From JBCCOW01 sp039025855 (lineage in GTDB: Bacteria; Planctomycetota; Phycisphaerae; Phycisphaerales; Phycisphaeraceae): a stretch of DNA of 64,000 bases. The position numbers and the translations under genes were made by a program. Location of the stretch: positions 8,154 to 72,153 of the forward strand of contig JBCCNL010000016.1 in the NCBI GenBank assembly GCA_039025855.1, in the 5' to 3' direction. Shown here piece after piece: positions 42,493 through 51,216 of this stretch (positions are counted from its first letter, which is position 1; each line of letters opens with the position of its first letter). Under the pieces are notes generated by a model that made no database searches, was not told the origin of the DNA, and saw only the letters and a list, made by a program, of their open reading frames with translations.

Positions 42493-43053
42493 TTAGGTGT
42501 CGTAGACGAAGGGGCTATCGAAGTCCGCGAAGGTGGGGAGTTGGCTGTCTTTTTCGGAGAGGACAGGCTGGACGTCGAGAGGCCAGTCGATAGCCAGTTC
42601 GGGGTCGTTCCAGATGAGGCCTGCATCGGCTTGGGGGGCGTATAGGCCAGAGACTTTGTAGAGGAACTCGGTGTTGGGCTCGAAGGTGACGAAGCCGTGC
42701 GCGAAGCCGACGGGGACGTAGAGCTGGGCGTCGTTCTCGGCGGAGAGCTCGGCGGTGACGTGCTGGCCGAAGGTGGGCGAGCCTTTGCGGATGTCAACGG
42801 CGACATCGAGCACACGGCCGGCGGTGACGCGGACGAGCTTGGCTTGGGCGTGCGGCGGCTTCTGGAAGTGGAGGCCGCGGAGAGTGCCGACGGCGGCGGA
42901 CTTGGAGTGGTTGTCCTGGACGAAGCGGTCGGTGATGCCATGCTCGGCGAGGACGGGCTCGGAGTAGGTCTCCATGAAGAAGCCGCGGTGATCGCCGAAG
43001 CGTTTGGGCGTGATGAGCTTCACGTCGGGGATGGCGAGGGGCTGAACGTTCAT
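42493..43053 (-). CDS. rfbC: dTDP-4-dehydrorhamnose 3,5-epimerase
   Basis: RfbC epimerises the keto-sugar at C3 and C5. The 186 aa form a cupin-like fold with DHRGFFMETY, the catalytic His62 in TLRGLHFQKPPHAQAKLVRV, VGFAHGFVTFE and the Tyr-containing segment TEFLYKVS. The length is typical. It lies 18 nt after rfbA. Confidence 0.96.
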   Translation of the reverse strand: MNVQPLAIPDVKLITPKRFGDHRGFFMETYSEPVLAEHGITDRFVQDNHSKSAAVGTLRGLHFQKPPHAQAKLVRVTAGRVLDVAVDIRKGSPTFGQHVTAELSAENDAQLYVPVGFAHGFVTFEPNTEFLYKVSGLYAPQADAGLIWNDPELAIDWPLDVQPVLSEKDSQLPTFADFDSPFVYDT

Positions 43054-43071
43054 GGTTGCCGTTGGGACGAA

Positions 43072-43959
43072 TTAGAGCCAGGGCTCGAGGTGGTCATCGC
43101 GGAGGAGTTGCAGGAGGTATTGGCCGTACGGATTTTTGGACATGGTGCTCGCGACAGCCTCGAGCTGAGCGTCGTTGATCCACTGCTGGCGCCAGGCGAT
43201 CTCTTCAGGGCAGGAGATCATGGTGCCCTGGCGTTGCTCGATGGCGTGGACGAACATGGAGGCTTCGAGGAGCGACTCGTGGGTACCGGCATCGAGCCAG
43301 GCCATGCCGCGGGACCAGACTTGAACCTGGAGTTCGCCGGCGTCGAGGTAGCGTCGGTTGAGGTCGGTGATTTCCAGTTCGCCGCGGGGCGAAGGCTGGA
43401 GTTCCTGAGCGTATTGGGTGACGTGCTTGTCGTAGAAGTAGAGACCCGGCACGGCGAAGTGGCTCTTGGGCTTGTCGGGTTTCTCTTCGAGCGAGATCGC
43501 CTTGCCGTTGGGATCGAACTCGACGACGCCGTAACGCTCGGGGTCACGGACGGGGTAGCCGAAGACGGTGGCGCCCTGGGTGAGTCCGGTGGCGGCATTG
43601 AGGGTCGTGCGGAGGCCCGAGCCGTAGAAGATGTTGTCGCCGAGGATGAGGCAGGTTGGCTGGTCGGCGTGAAAGTCGGGCTTGAGGAGGAAGGCCTGAG
43701 CAAGGCCCTTAGGCTCGGGCTGTTCGACAAACTCGAAGTGCATGCCCCACTGCGAACCGTCGCCGAGCATCTTCTCGAAGAGGGGCAGGTCGCGGGGGGT
43801 CGAGATGACCAGTACCTCGCGGATGCCGGCGAGCATGAGCACCGACAGCGGGTAATAGACCATCGGCTTGTTGTAGACCGGCAGGAGCTGCTTGGAGAGG
43901 CCGAGGGTGAGCGGGTGCAGGCGAGTGCCGTGTCCGCCGGCGAGGATGATGCCCTTCAT
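43072..43959 (-). CDS. rfbA: Glucose-1-phosphate thymidylyltransferase
   Basis: RfbA makes dTDP-glucose from dTTP and glucose-1-phosphate, committing sugar to dTDP-rhamnose. The 295 aa start MKGIILAGGHGTRLHPLTLG, the nucleotidyltransferase signature (GGxGTRLxPLT), followed by SKQLLPVYNKPMVYYPLSVL. Later motifs are LGDNIFYG and SLEEKPDKPKS. It is first in the operon. The 267-nt divergent region before it faces the GT4 gene, and no clear promoter box was identified there. Confidence 0.97.
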   Translation of the reverse strand: MKGIILAGGHGTRLHPLTLGLSKQLLPVYNKPMVYYPLSVLMLAGIREVLVISTPRDLPLFEKMLGDGSQWGMHFEFVEQPEPKGLAQAFLLKPDFHADQPTCLILGDNIFYGSGLRTTLNAATGLTQGATVFGYPVRDPERYGVVEFDPNGKAISLEEKPDKPKSHFAVPGLYFYDKHVTQYAQELQPSPRGELEITDLNRRYLDAGELQVQVWSRGMAWLDAGTHESLLEASMFVHAIEQRQGTMISCPEEIAWRQQWINDAQLEAVASTMSKNPYGQYLLQLLRDDHLEPWL

Positions 43960-44226
43960 AGCTGCGTCCCTGAAGCAATTGCGGGTGGTTGTTGTGTCCT
44001 GATCTGCATCGCGGCAAACCGATGCCGACGCGCATGGTACTCCGCTACAGGGCGGATCGGGCTGTTATTGGTCGGGCTTGAGAGGCGACCGGACTTGCGG
44101 GACGGATCGCGGGGGTCGGTGTGGCTATCGGACGCCCTGTTACGATGTCTCGTCGGGAGAGAGCGTGGTCGGCAAGCCGTTGAAGACCGGCAAGCCATCC
44201 GTGGATTCATCCGCAGCGGAGCCCCC

Positions 44227-46602
44227 ATGACCGACATGCCTCACCCCGATAACCCACGCACCGGGCTCAGCAGCGTCGCACTGCTCGGCTCGTACCTGCC
44301 GCGACGCTGTGGGATCGCGACGTTCACGCACGACCTCGCCGAGGCCCTTGTCGCCGCCGATCCGTCGGTCAACACCCGCACCGTGGCCATGAACGACCGC
44401 CCCGAGGGCTACCGCTACGACGGCCGTGTCGGCTTCGAGATCAACCAGAACCGCCTTGCCGAGTACCGGCTCGCCGCCGACTTCCTCAACATGGCTCACA
44501 CCGATGTGCTCTGCGTGCAGCACGAGTTCGGGATCTTCGGCGGCGAAGCGGGCAGCCACCTCTATGAGATGCTCCGCCGCCTGCGCATGCCCGTGGTCGC
44601 GACGTGTCACACCGTCCTTAAAGACCCCGAGCCGCACTACCGGCGCAGCGCCGTGACCCTGTTCGAGCACTGCGACCGCCTCATCGTCATGGCCGAGCGT
44701 GCGGTCGAATTCCTGACCGACATCTACCAGGTCCCCCGCGCGAAAATCGCCCTGATCCCGCACGGCATCCCGGACGTCCCGTTCGTCGACCCCAACTTCT
44801 ACAAAGACCAGTTCAACGTCGAGGGTAAGAAGGTCATCCTGACGTTCGGCCTGCTCGGGCCATCCAAAGGCATCGAGAACATGATCGAGGCGCTGCCCGG
44901 GATCGTGGCCAAGCACCCCGACGTGGTCTATCTCGTGCTCGGCGCGACGCACCCCGGCGTCCTCGCACACGCCGGCGAAGACTATCGCCTCGGGCTTCAA
45001 CGCCAGGCCAAAGAACTCGGCGTCGCCGACCACATCCGTTGGTTCGACAAGTTCGTCACCCACGAAGAACTCACCGCGTTCCTCGGCGCCGCCGACGTCT
45101 ACGTCACCCCCTACAACAACGAAGCCCAGATCACCTCCGGCACCCTCGCCTACGCCCTCGGCACGGGCAAGGCCACCGTCGCCACGCCCTACTGGCACGC
45201 CCAGGAGATGCTCGCCGACGGGCGCGGCAGCCTCGTCCCGTTCCACGACAAGCAGGCCCTCACCGACGCGATCAACCACCTCTTCGATAAAGAAGTCGAT
45301 CGACACGCCATGCGCAAGGCCGCCTACCTCCACACCCGGCAGATGCGCTGGAGCCAGGTCGCTGACCAGTACCTTGACCTCTTCGCCGACGTCGTCAAGG
45401 AGCGCCACCAACAACCCAAACCGCTCGCCCTGCGCATCCACAGCCCGGGGCAAATTCCGGGGCAAACCAGGCTCTCCGAGATCAAGCTCGACCACCTCGC
45501 CGCGCTCACCGACTCCTGCGGCGTCATGGCCCACGCCAAGGTCACTGTCCCTGACCGGCGCTCCGGCTACACCACCGACACCAACGCCAACGCCCTGGTC
45601 GCCGTCCTCTTCGCCCAGGACCACGTCGCCTACACCACCGGCGGTGAGCTCGACCGCCTCGCCCACAAGTACCTCGCCTTCCTCTTCCACGCCTACGACC
45701 CCGACGCCAACCGCTTCCGTGCCCACATGTCCTATGCCCGGGAGTGGGACGCCGAGCCCTTCTCCGAAGACACCCACGGCCGAGCCGTCCGCGCCTTGGG
45801 CGAGACCGTCGCCCGCTCCCTCAACGACGGCCACGTCACCCTCGCCGCCGAGCTGTTCCGCAACGCCCTGCCCGCCTGCGAATCCTTCGAACACCCGCAC
45901 GGCATGGCCTACTCCCTCATCGGGATCCACGCCTACCTCAAGCGCTTCTCCGGCGACTCCGACGCACGCCGCATCCGCGAGTCCCTCGCCGAAAAACTCT
46001 TCGACCGCTTCAAAGCCAACCACTCCGACGACTGGCCCTGGCCCAACGACGAAGTCACCTACACCGCCGCCCGCCTGCCCCACGCCTTGCTGCTCTGCGG
46101 CCGATGGATGTTCCGTGACGACATGATCCAGACTGCGTTGCACAGCCTCCAGTGGCTCAACCGCGTGCAGTCCGGCGAGCACGACCGCTTCGCCCCCGTC
46201 GGCTCGGAAGGCTGGTACCCCCGCGGCGGCGACAAAGCCCGCTTCCACCAGCTGCCCACCGAAGCCGCCGGCGCGATCGACGCCAACCTCGAGGCTTACC
46301 GCGTCACTCAGGATACCAGTTACCAGGCCCGTGCCCGGCTCTGCCTCGACTGGTTCCTCGGCAACAACGACGTCCGCCTCCCCCTCTACGACCCCAACAC
46401 CGGCGGCTGCTACGACAAGCTCCTGCCCCACGGCCTCGACGAAAACCAGTCCGCCGAGGCCACCATCGCCTGGCTCATGTCCCTGCTCAGCCTCTACGAA
46501 CACGAAGACCCCAAGGCCGAGCCGGACGCCCCGCCCCCCCTCTCCAACACCGCACCTCCGCCCGCCGCTGAGCCTGTCTCCACCGCGTCCGCCGACGCCT
46601 GA
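44227..46602 (+). CDS. GT4-type glycosyltransferase fused to a large helical (toroid-like) domain
   Basis: 791 aa from the ATG at 44227, with CGGAG 5 nt upstream; the open frame extending upstream is a shadow of the rfb genes. Residues 1 to about 395 form a GT-B/GT4 transferase: YLPRRCGIATFTHDLAEAL, the donor-site region TFGLLGPSKGIENMIEALPG and YVTPYNNEAQITSGTLAYAL. Residues about 410-770 are a helical domain resembling six-hairpin glycosidase folds: SGYTTDTNANALVAVLF, EWDAEPFSEDTHGRAVRALG and GYD/YDPNTGGCYDKLLPHG. The N-terminal half makes or extends a glycan; the C-terminal half may bind or trim it. It diverges from rfbA, so a rhamnose-containing glycan is a guess. Confidence 0.82.
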   Translation: MTDMPHPDNPRTGLSSVALLGSYLPRRCGIATFTHDLAEALVAADPSVNTRTVAMNDRPEGYRYDGRVGFEINQNRLAEYRLAADFLNMAHTDVLCVQHEFGIFGGEAGSHLYEMLRRLRMPVVATCHTVLKDPEPHYRRSAVTLFEHCDRLIVMAERAVEFLTDIYQVPRAKIALIPHGIPDVPFVDPNFYKDQFNVEGKKVILTFGLLGPSKGIENMIEALPGIVAKHPDVVYLVLGATHPGVLAHAGEDYRLGLQRQAKELGVADHIRWFDKFVTHEELTAFLGAADVYVTPYNNEAQITSGTLAYALGTGKATVATPYWHAQEMLADGRGSLVPFHDKQALTDAINHLFDKEVDRHAMRKAAYLHTRQMRWSQVADQYLDLFADVVKERHQQPKPLALRIHSPGQIPGQTRLSEIKLDHLAALTDSCGVMAHAKVTVPDRRSGYTTDTNANALVAVLFAQDHVAYTTGGELDRLAHKYLAFLFHAYDPDANRFRAHMSYAREWDAEPFSEDTHGRAVRALGETVARSLNDGHVTLAAELFRNALPACESFEHPHGMAYSLIGIHAYLKRFSGDSDARRIRESLAEKLFDRFKANHSDDWPWPNDEVTYTAARLPHALLLCGRWMFRDDMIQTALHSLQWLNRVQSGEHDRFAPVGSEGWYPRGGDKARFHQLPTEAAGAIDANLEAYRVTQDTSYQARARLCLDWFLGNNDVRLPLYDPNTGGCYDKLLPHGLDENQSAEATIAWLMSLLSLYEHEDPKAEPDAPPPLSNTAPPPAAEPVSTASADA

Positions 46603-46740
46603 TCCGGATCACCGCGAAAGCCTTCCACGATTCATCAACCCCGGGCCACACCCGCCCACGCCGCGGGCTATCCTTCCCCATTCGTCCGGATCCACCCCCC
46701 TTCTCTCAGCCCAGCCCAACCCCCGCCCCAACACCCCGCC

Positions 46741-48120
<1,380 letters not shown>

Positions 48121-48155
48121 ACCACCCTACACCCAACACCGACCTGCCGTCCTCG

Positions 48156-48180
48156 TAGCGGCGGGGCTTGCCCCGCTAAA
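48156..48180. repeat. TAGCGGCGGGGC hairpin downstream of lpdA
   Basis: It reads TAGCGGCGGGGCTTGCCCCG then CTAAA. The first 20 nt match the minus-strand reading of 14343-14373 in the fliI-fliJ gap. It lies between the lpdA stop and the promoter of the GntR-type gene. Confidence 0.78.
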
Positions 48181-48202
48181 AACACATGACGGGTGTTTCT
48201 GC

Positions 48203-48231
48203 TTGACATACACATTAGTACGCATTATTTT
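48203..48231 (+). promoter_or_regulatory. Sigma-70-type promoter of the GntR/LacI-type regulator gene
   Basis: A perfect -35 TTGACA (48203-48208), a 17-nt spacer and a -10 TATTTT (48226-48231; 4 of 6 to TATAAT) form the best housekeeping promoter seen in the window. The surrounding 70 nt are strikingly AT-rich for this GC-rich DNA. It lies 45 nt before the regulator ATG. Confidence 0.8.
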
Positions 48232-48250
48232 GATCTTAACACGTACTAAT
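48214..48250. promoter_or_regulatory. Palindromic operator ATTAGTACG-N19-CGTACTAAT
   Basis: Two 9-nt arms (48214-48222 and 48242-48250) are perfect reverse complements, with centres 28 nt apart. The left arm is inside the -35/-10 spacer and the right arm lies just after the -10. A dimeric regulator binding there would block its own promoter. GntR/AraR-type operators are also TAC-containing palindromes, so autoregulation by the next gene is a reasonable inference. Confidence 0.72.
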
Positions 48251-48275
48251 TGATCCAGGCCACGACTCAATACTC

Positions 48276-49424
48276 ATGCCCGTCGCCCAAACCAACCCCC
48301 AACCCGACGCCAACGCCCGCACCGTCGCCAACGGCCTCCGCGGTCGCATCCTCGCCGGCGATTGGCAGCCCGGCGCGCAACTCCCGACCTGGTCAACCCT
48401 TGAGACCGACTTCAACGTCGCCCGAACCACCCTCGCCAAGGCCGTACGCCAGCTCAAACGCGACGGCTTCGTCTACTCCCGCTCGACCCGCGGCATGTAC
48501 GTCAGCGACCACCCGCCCCACCTCTGCCGATACGCCCTCGCCTTCCGGCATCACCCACAAGAACCCGGCTGGCTCCGCTTCTGGTGGGCCCTCGCCAACC
48601 AGGCCACCGCCTGGAACACCCAGAACGCTCCTGCTAACGCCCACCCCGCCCCGGACCATCACTCACGAATCGTCCCCTTCTTCGGCGTCTCCGGCCCCGA
48701 GGACAGCGACAACCACCGCAAGCTCCTCAAAGAGGTCGAAGCCGATCGGCTCGCCGGCATCATCTTCGTCGGGCACCCCCCCGAGATCTCCCCCAAGCTC
48801 CTCGAACACCCCTGGCTCGCCAAAGTCGCCATCACCACCAGCCCCGCCGCCCACCGCCTGCCCCGCGTCTTCCCCGACCGACAGTCTTTCGTCGATCGAT
48901 CGCTCCAGCAGCTCTCGAACCAACACGCCCAACGTGTCGCCATCCTCACCAACGGCCACCCCGGCTTCGACGCCTACGACGCCGCCATCGCCGACGCCGG
49001 ACTCCAGTCCCAGCCCCACTTCCGTGTCGCCGCCTCCCTCTCCGACCCCAACTCCGCCAAGCACATCGTCCAGCTCCTGCTCGACCGCCCCGCGGACCAA
49101 CGCCCCGACGCCCTGATCATCACCGACGACAACCTCGTCGAGTCCGCCCTCGCCGGCGTCCTCGCCTCCGGCGTCTCCATGCCCAACGACCTCCAGGTCG
49201 TCGCCCACTGCAACTGGCCCATCGAGACCCGTACCCGCCTACCCATCACCCGGCTCGGCTTCGACGCCGCCGCCGTCCTCCGCACCGCCATGCAACACGT
49301 CGAGGCCCTCCGCCACGACCAGCCCGTCCCCGACGCCACCCCCGTCCCCGCCGTCTTCGAAGACCAGGCCTCAGCGCCCCTCGTCAACGACGCCGACAAC
49401 GCCTTCACCGAAGACCCCTTCTAA
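48276..49424 (+). CDS. GntR-type DNA-binding, LacI-type effector-domain transcription regulator
   Basis: The 382 aa have an N-terminal winged helix (about 15-80): LRGRILAGDWQPGAQLPTWS, then LETDFNVARTTLAKAVRQLK and GMYVSDHPP, typical of GntR/AraR proteins. A periplasmic-binding-like sensor domain follows at about 120-370, with ADRLAGIIFVGHPPEI, HAQRVAILTNGHPGFDAYDA and DALIITDDNLVESALAGVLA. These combined regulators respond to sugars and sit beside sugar-use genes. It likely controls the downstream PEP-CTERM, pseudopilin and glycoside hydrolase genes and itself through the operator at 48214-48250. Confidence 0.9.
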   Translation: MPVAQTNPQPDANARTVANGLRGRILAGDWQPGAQLPTWSTLETDFNVARTTLAKAVRQLKRDGFVYSRSTRGMYVSDHPPHLCRYALAFRHHPQEPGWLRFWWALANQATAWNTQNAPANAHPAPDHHSRIVPFFGVSGPEDSDNHRKLLKEVEADRLAGIIFVGHPPEISPKLLEHPWLAKVAITTSPAAHRLPRVFPDRQSFVDRSLQQLSNQHAQRVAILTNGHPGFDAYDAAIADAGLQSQPHFRVAASLSDPNSAKHIVQLLLDRPADQRPDALIITDDNLVESALAGVLASGVSMPNDLQVVAHCNWPIETRTRLPITRLGFDAAAVLRTAMQHVEALRHDQPVPDATPVPAVFEDQASAPLVNDADNAFTEDPF

Positions 49425-49502
49425 ACCGTCTTGTCTGTCGCCGAAACGCTCGGCCAACCCTTTCGATTCCTGCACGATCTCACTGCTCACCTGGAGGACC
49501 CC

Positions 49503-50381
49503 ATGAAACCCCGTTACACCGCCACGCTCACCACCACCGCCCTGCTCGCTGTCGGCCTCACCGCCCACACCCACGCCGCCACCTTCATCGACGCCGACTT
49601 CAACGCCGACGCCGTCGGCACCTACGGCACCCAGGGCGGCGACCTCGCCGGTCCCCTCGGTGGACTCACCGTCACCTCCGACACGACCAACGGCTCGATC
49701 GTCGCCATCGTCGATGACGCCGGCGACCGTGCCGTCCAATACACCGACAACAACACCAGCTTCGTCAGCCCCGGGGCCCCCCACCTCACCGCCGCCCTCC
49801 CCGGCCTCTCCACCACTAGCACCGGCGACAGCCTCCTGAGCATCTCTTACAACTACACCTACTTCGACACGACCGGCACCGGTAACCCGCTGTTCCAACT
49901 TCTGGTCAACACCGACGGCAACCAGAGCGCCTCCGCCGCCGACCGCATCGCCCAACTCCAGGTCAACGGCAACTCAGGCTCCGTCCTCTACTGGGCCACC
50001 GCCAACCCGCCCGTCGACACCGGCTTCGACCTCATCGACGGCCGGGAGTACCTCTTCGAGATCGACATCGACCTCTCCAGCGACACCCAAGACACCTATG
50101 ACCTCACCGTCACCGACACCACCGACAGCTCCGTCGTCATCGACGTCGACAACATCGCCACCCGGCTGCCCAACGACACGCCCAATGTGATCTCGTTTAG
50201 CGGCGGTGCCAACGGCGGCGTCGCGGTCGGCGAAGCCTTCGCCGAACTCGACAACATCCTGGTCACCTCCAGCGCGATCCCCGAGCCCGCGTCGCTCACC
50301 CTCCTCGCCGCCGGCGGCCTCTGCCTCGCCGGCCGACGCCGACGCCCCGCCCGCTCCACCCGCCCCACCTATTCCGCTTGA
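49503..50381 (+). CDS. PEP-CTERM sorting-domain secreted protein
   Basis: 292 aa from the ATG at 49503, which has GGAGG 5 nt upstream. A signal peptide (about 1-25, ending THAATFI) is followed by a beta-rich, Asp/Thr/Asn-rich body, probably a jelly-roll type domain. The C-terminal sorting signal IPEPASLTLLAAGGLCLAGR with RRR is a standard PEP-CTERM tail: PEP motif, hydrophobic helix, basic end. Such proteins are processed by exosortase and displayed outside; no exosortase gene is in this window. It probably forms part of the regulator-linked locus. Confidence 0.9.
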   Translation: MKPRYTATLTTTALLAVGLTAHTHAATFIDADFNADAVGTYGTQGGDLAGPLGGLTVTSDTTNGSIVAIVDDAGDRAVQYTDNNTSFVSPGAPHLTAALPGLSTTSTGDSLLSISYNYTYFDTTGTGNPLFQLLVNTDGNQSASAADRIAQLQVNGNSGSVLYWATANPPVDTGFDLIDGREYLFEIDIDLSSDTQDTYDLTVTDTTDSSVVIDVDNIATRLPNDTPNVISFSGGANGGVAVGEAFAELDNILVTSSAIPEPASLTLLAAGGLCLAGRRRRPARSTRPTYSA

Positions 50382-50459
50382 TCCTCCTCGCCCGCGCCGG
50401 CCCACCGCCGGCCCCGGGCTTTCGCGTCCGTCTCCACGCACGCCCCCAAGAGCCGACTC

Positions 50460-51212
50460 ATGCGACACCCCAACCCAACCCGCCCCACCGCCTTCACGCT
50501 CATCGAGCTGCTCGTGGTCATCTCCATCATCGCCCTGCTCATCGCCATCCTCCTGCCCGTGCTCACCGCCGCCCGCGAGGCCGGCCGAAACGCCAGCTGC
50601 CTCAGCAACCTCCGGCAGATCGGCATCGCCGGTGCGTCCTACGCCGTGGAATACGACGACGACTTCCCCCCCATCGGCGGCAACCCGACCCCTTCCTGGA
50701 ACAGCCGACTCCGCACCTACATCACCGCCGACCGCGCGATCACCGCCGGCAACCCCGAGCCCGTCACTGTCTACCAGTGCCCCTCCGACATCGGCGACGA
50801 GCCCGGCACCCTCGCCCAGCCCGACAACTTCATGTCTTACGGCATCAACCGCGGCCAAGGCGCCTTCGACACCGACGGCTCCACCGTCCTACCCAACGCC
50901 GACTCGCTGCTCGTCTCCCGAAATCCCGAACGCATCATCGGGCTCCCCGTCGCCGTCGATTTCATTGACAACCCCAGCAACCTGCTCAACATCATCGACA
51001 GCCACTGGGCCAACAACCAATCCACCCTCAACGCCAAGTTTCACGACAGCCAGCACTACTCCGCCGGCACCAACATCTGGCACAGCTACCACCAAAACGA
51101 AACCCGCGCCAACGCCCTGTTCTTCGACGGCCACGGCAGCACCCTCGACCCCGAGCTCGACCTGTTCACCCAGAGCGGCCTTATCCACTGGAGGATGAAG
51201 GCCAAAGGATAA
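50460..51212 (+). CDS. Prepilin-type N-terminal, H-X9-DG family protein
   Basis: The 250 aa have a class III prepilin leader ending FTLIELLVVISIIALLIAIL (N-methylated Phe, Glu at +5). A conserved LSNLRQIGIAGASYAVEYDD region follows, with a C-terminal HSYHQNETRANALFFDGHGS that carries the H-X9-DG motif. This is the large planctomycete pseudopilin-like family, thought to be processed by prepilin peptidase. The hydrolase ATG begins 4 nt after its stop, so the two are co-translated. Function beyond surface or secretion association is unknown. Confidence 0.92.
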   Translation: MRHPNPTRPTAFTLIELLVVISIIALLIAILLPVLTAAREAGRNASCLSNLRQIGIAGASYAVEYDDDFPPIGGNPTPSWNSRLRTYITADRAITAGNPEPVTVYQCPSDIGDEPGTLAQPDNFMSYGINRGQGAFDTDGSTVLPNADSLLVSRNPERIIGLPVAVDFIDNPSNLLNIIDSHWANNQSTLNAKFHDSQHYSAGTNIWHSYHQNETRANALFFDGHGSTLDPELDLFTQSGLIHWRMKAKG

Positions 51213-51216
51213 ACCC

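Noticed and set aside
42697..44226. Long open frame upstream of the GT4 gene extending its N-terminus by about 500 codons
   Set aside because: It lies antisense to rfbC and rfbA, has no matching family, and a good ribosome site precedes the ATG at 44227. It is a GC-rich shadow frame.
44140..46503. 787-codon minus-strand open frame antisense to the GT4 fusion gene
   Set aside because: No motifs; the plus-strand protein shows clear GT4 signatures.
48156..48180. Rho-independent terminator after lpdA
   Set aside because: The hairpin is followed by an A-run, not a T-run, on the lpdA strand, and the same sequence recurs at 14343; it is better explained as a repeat.
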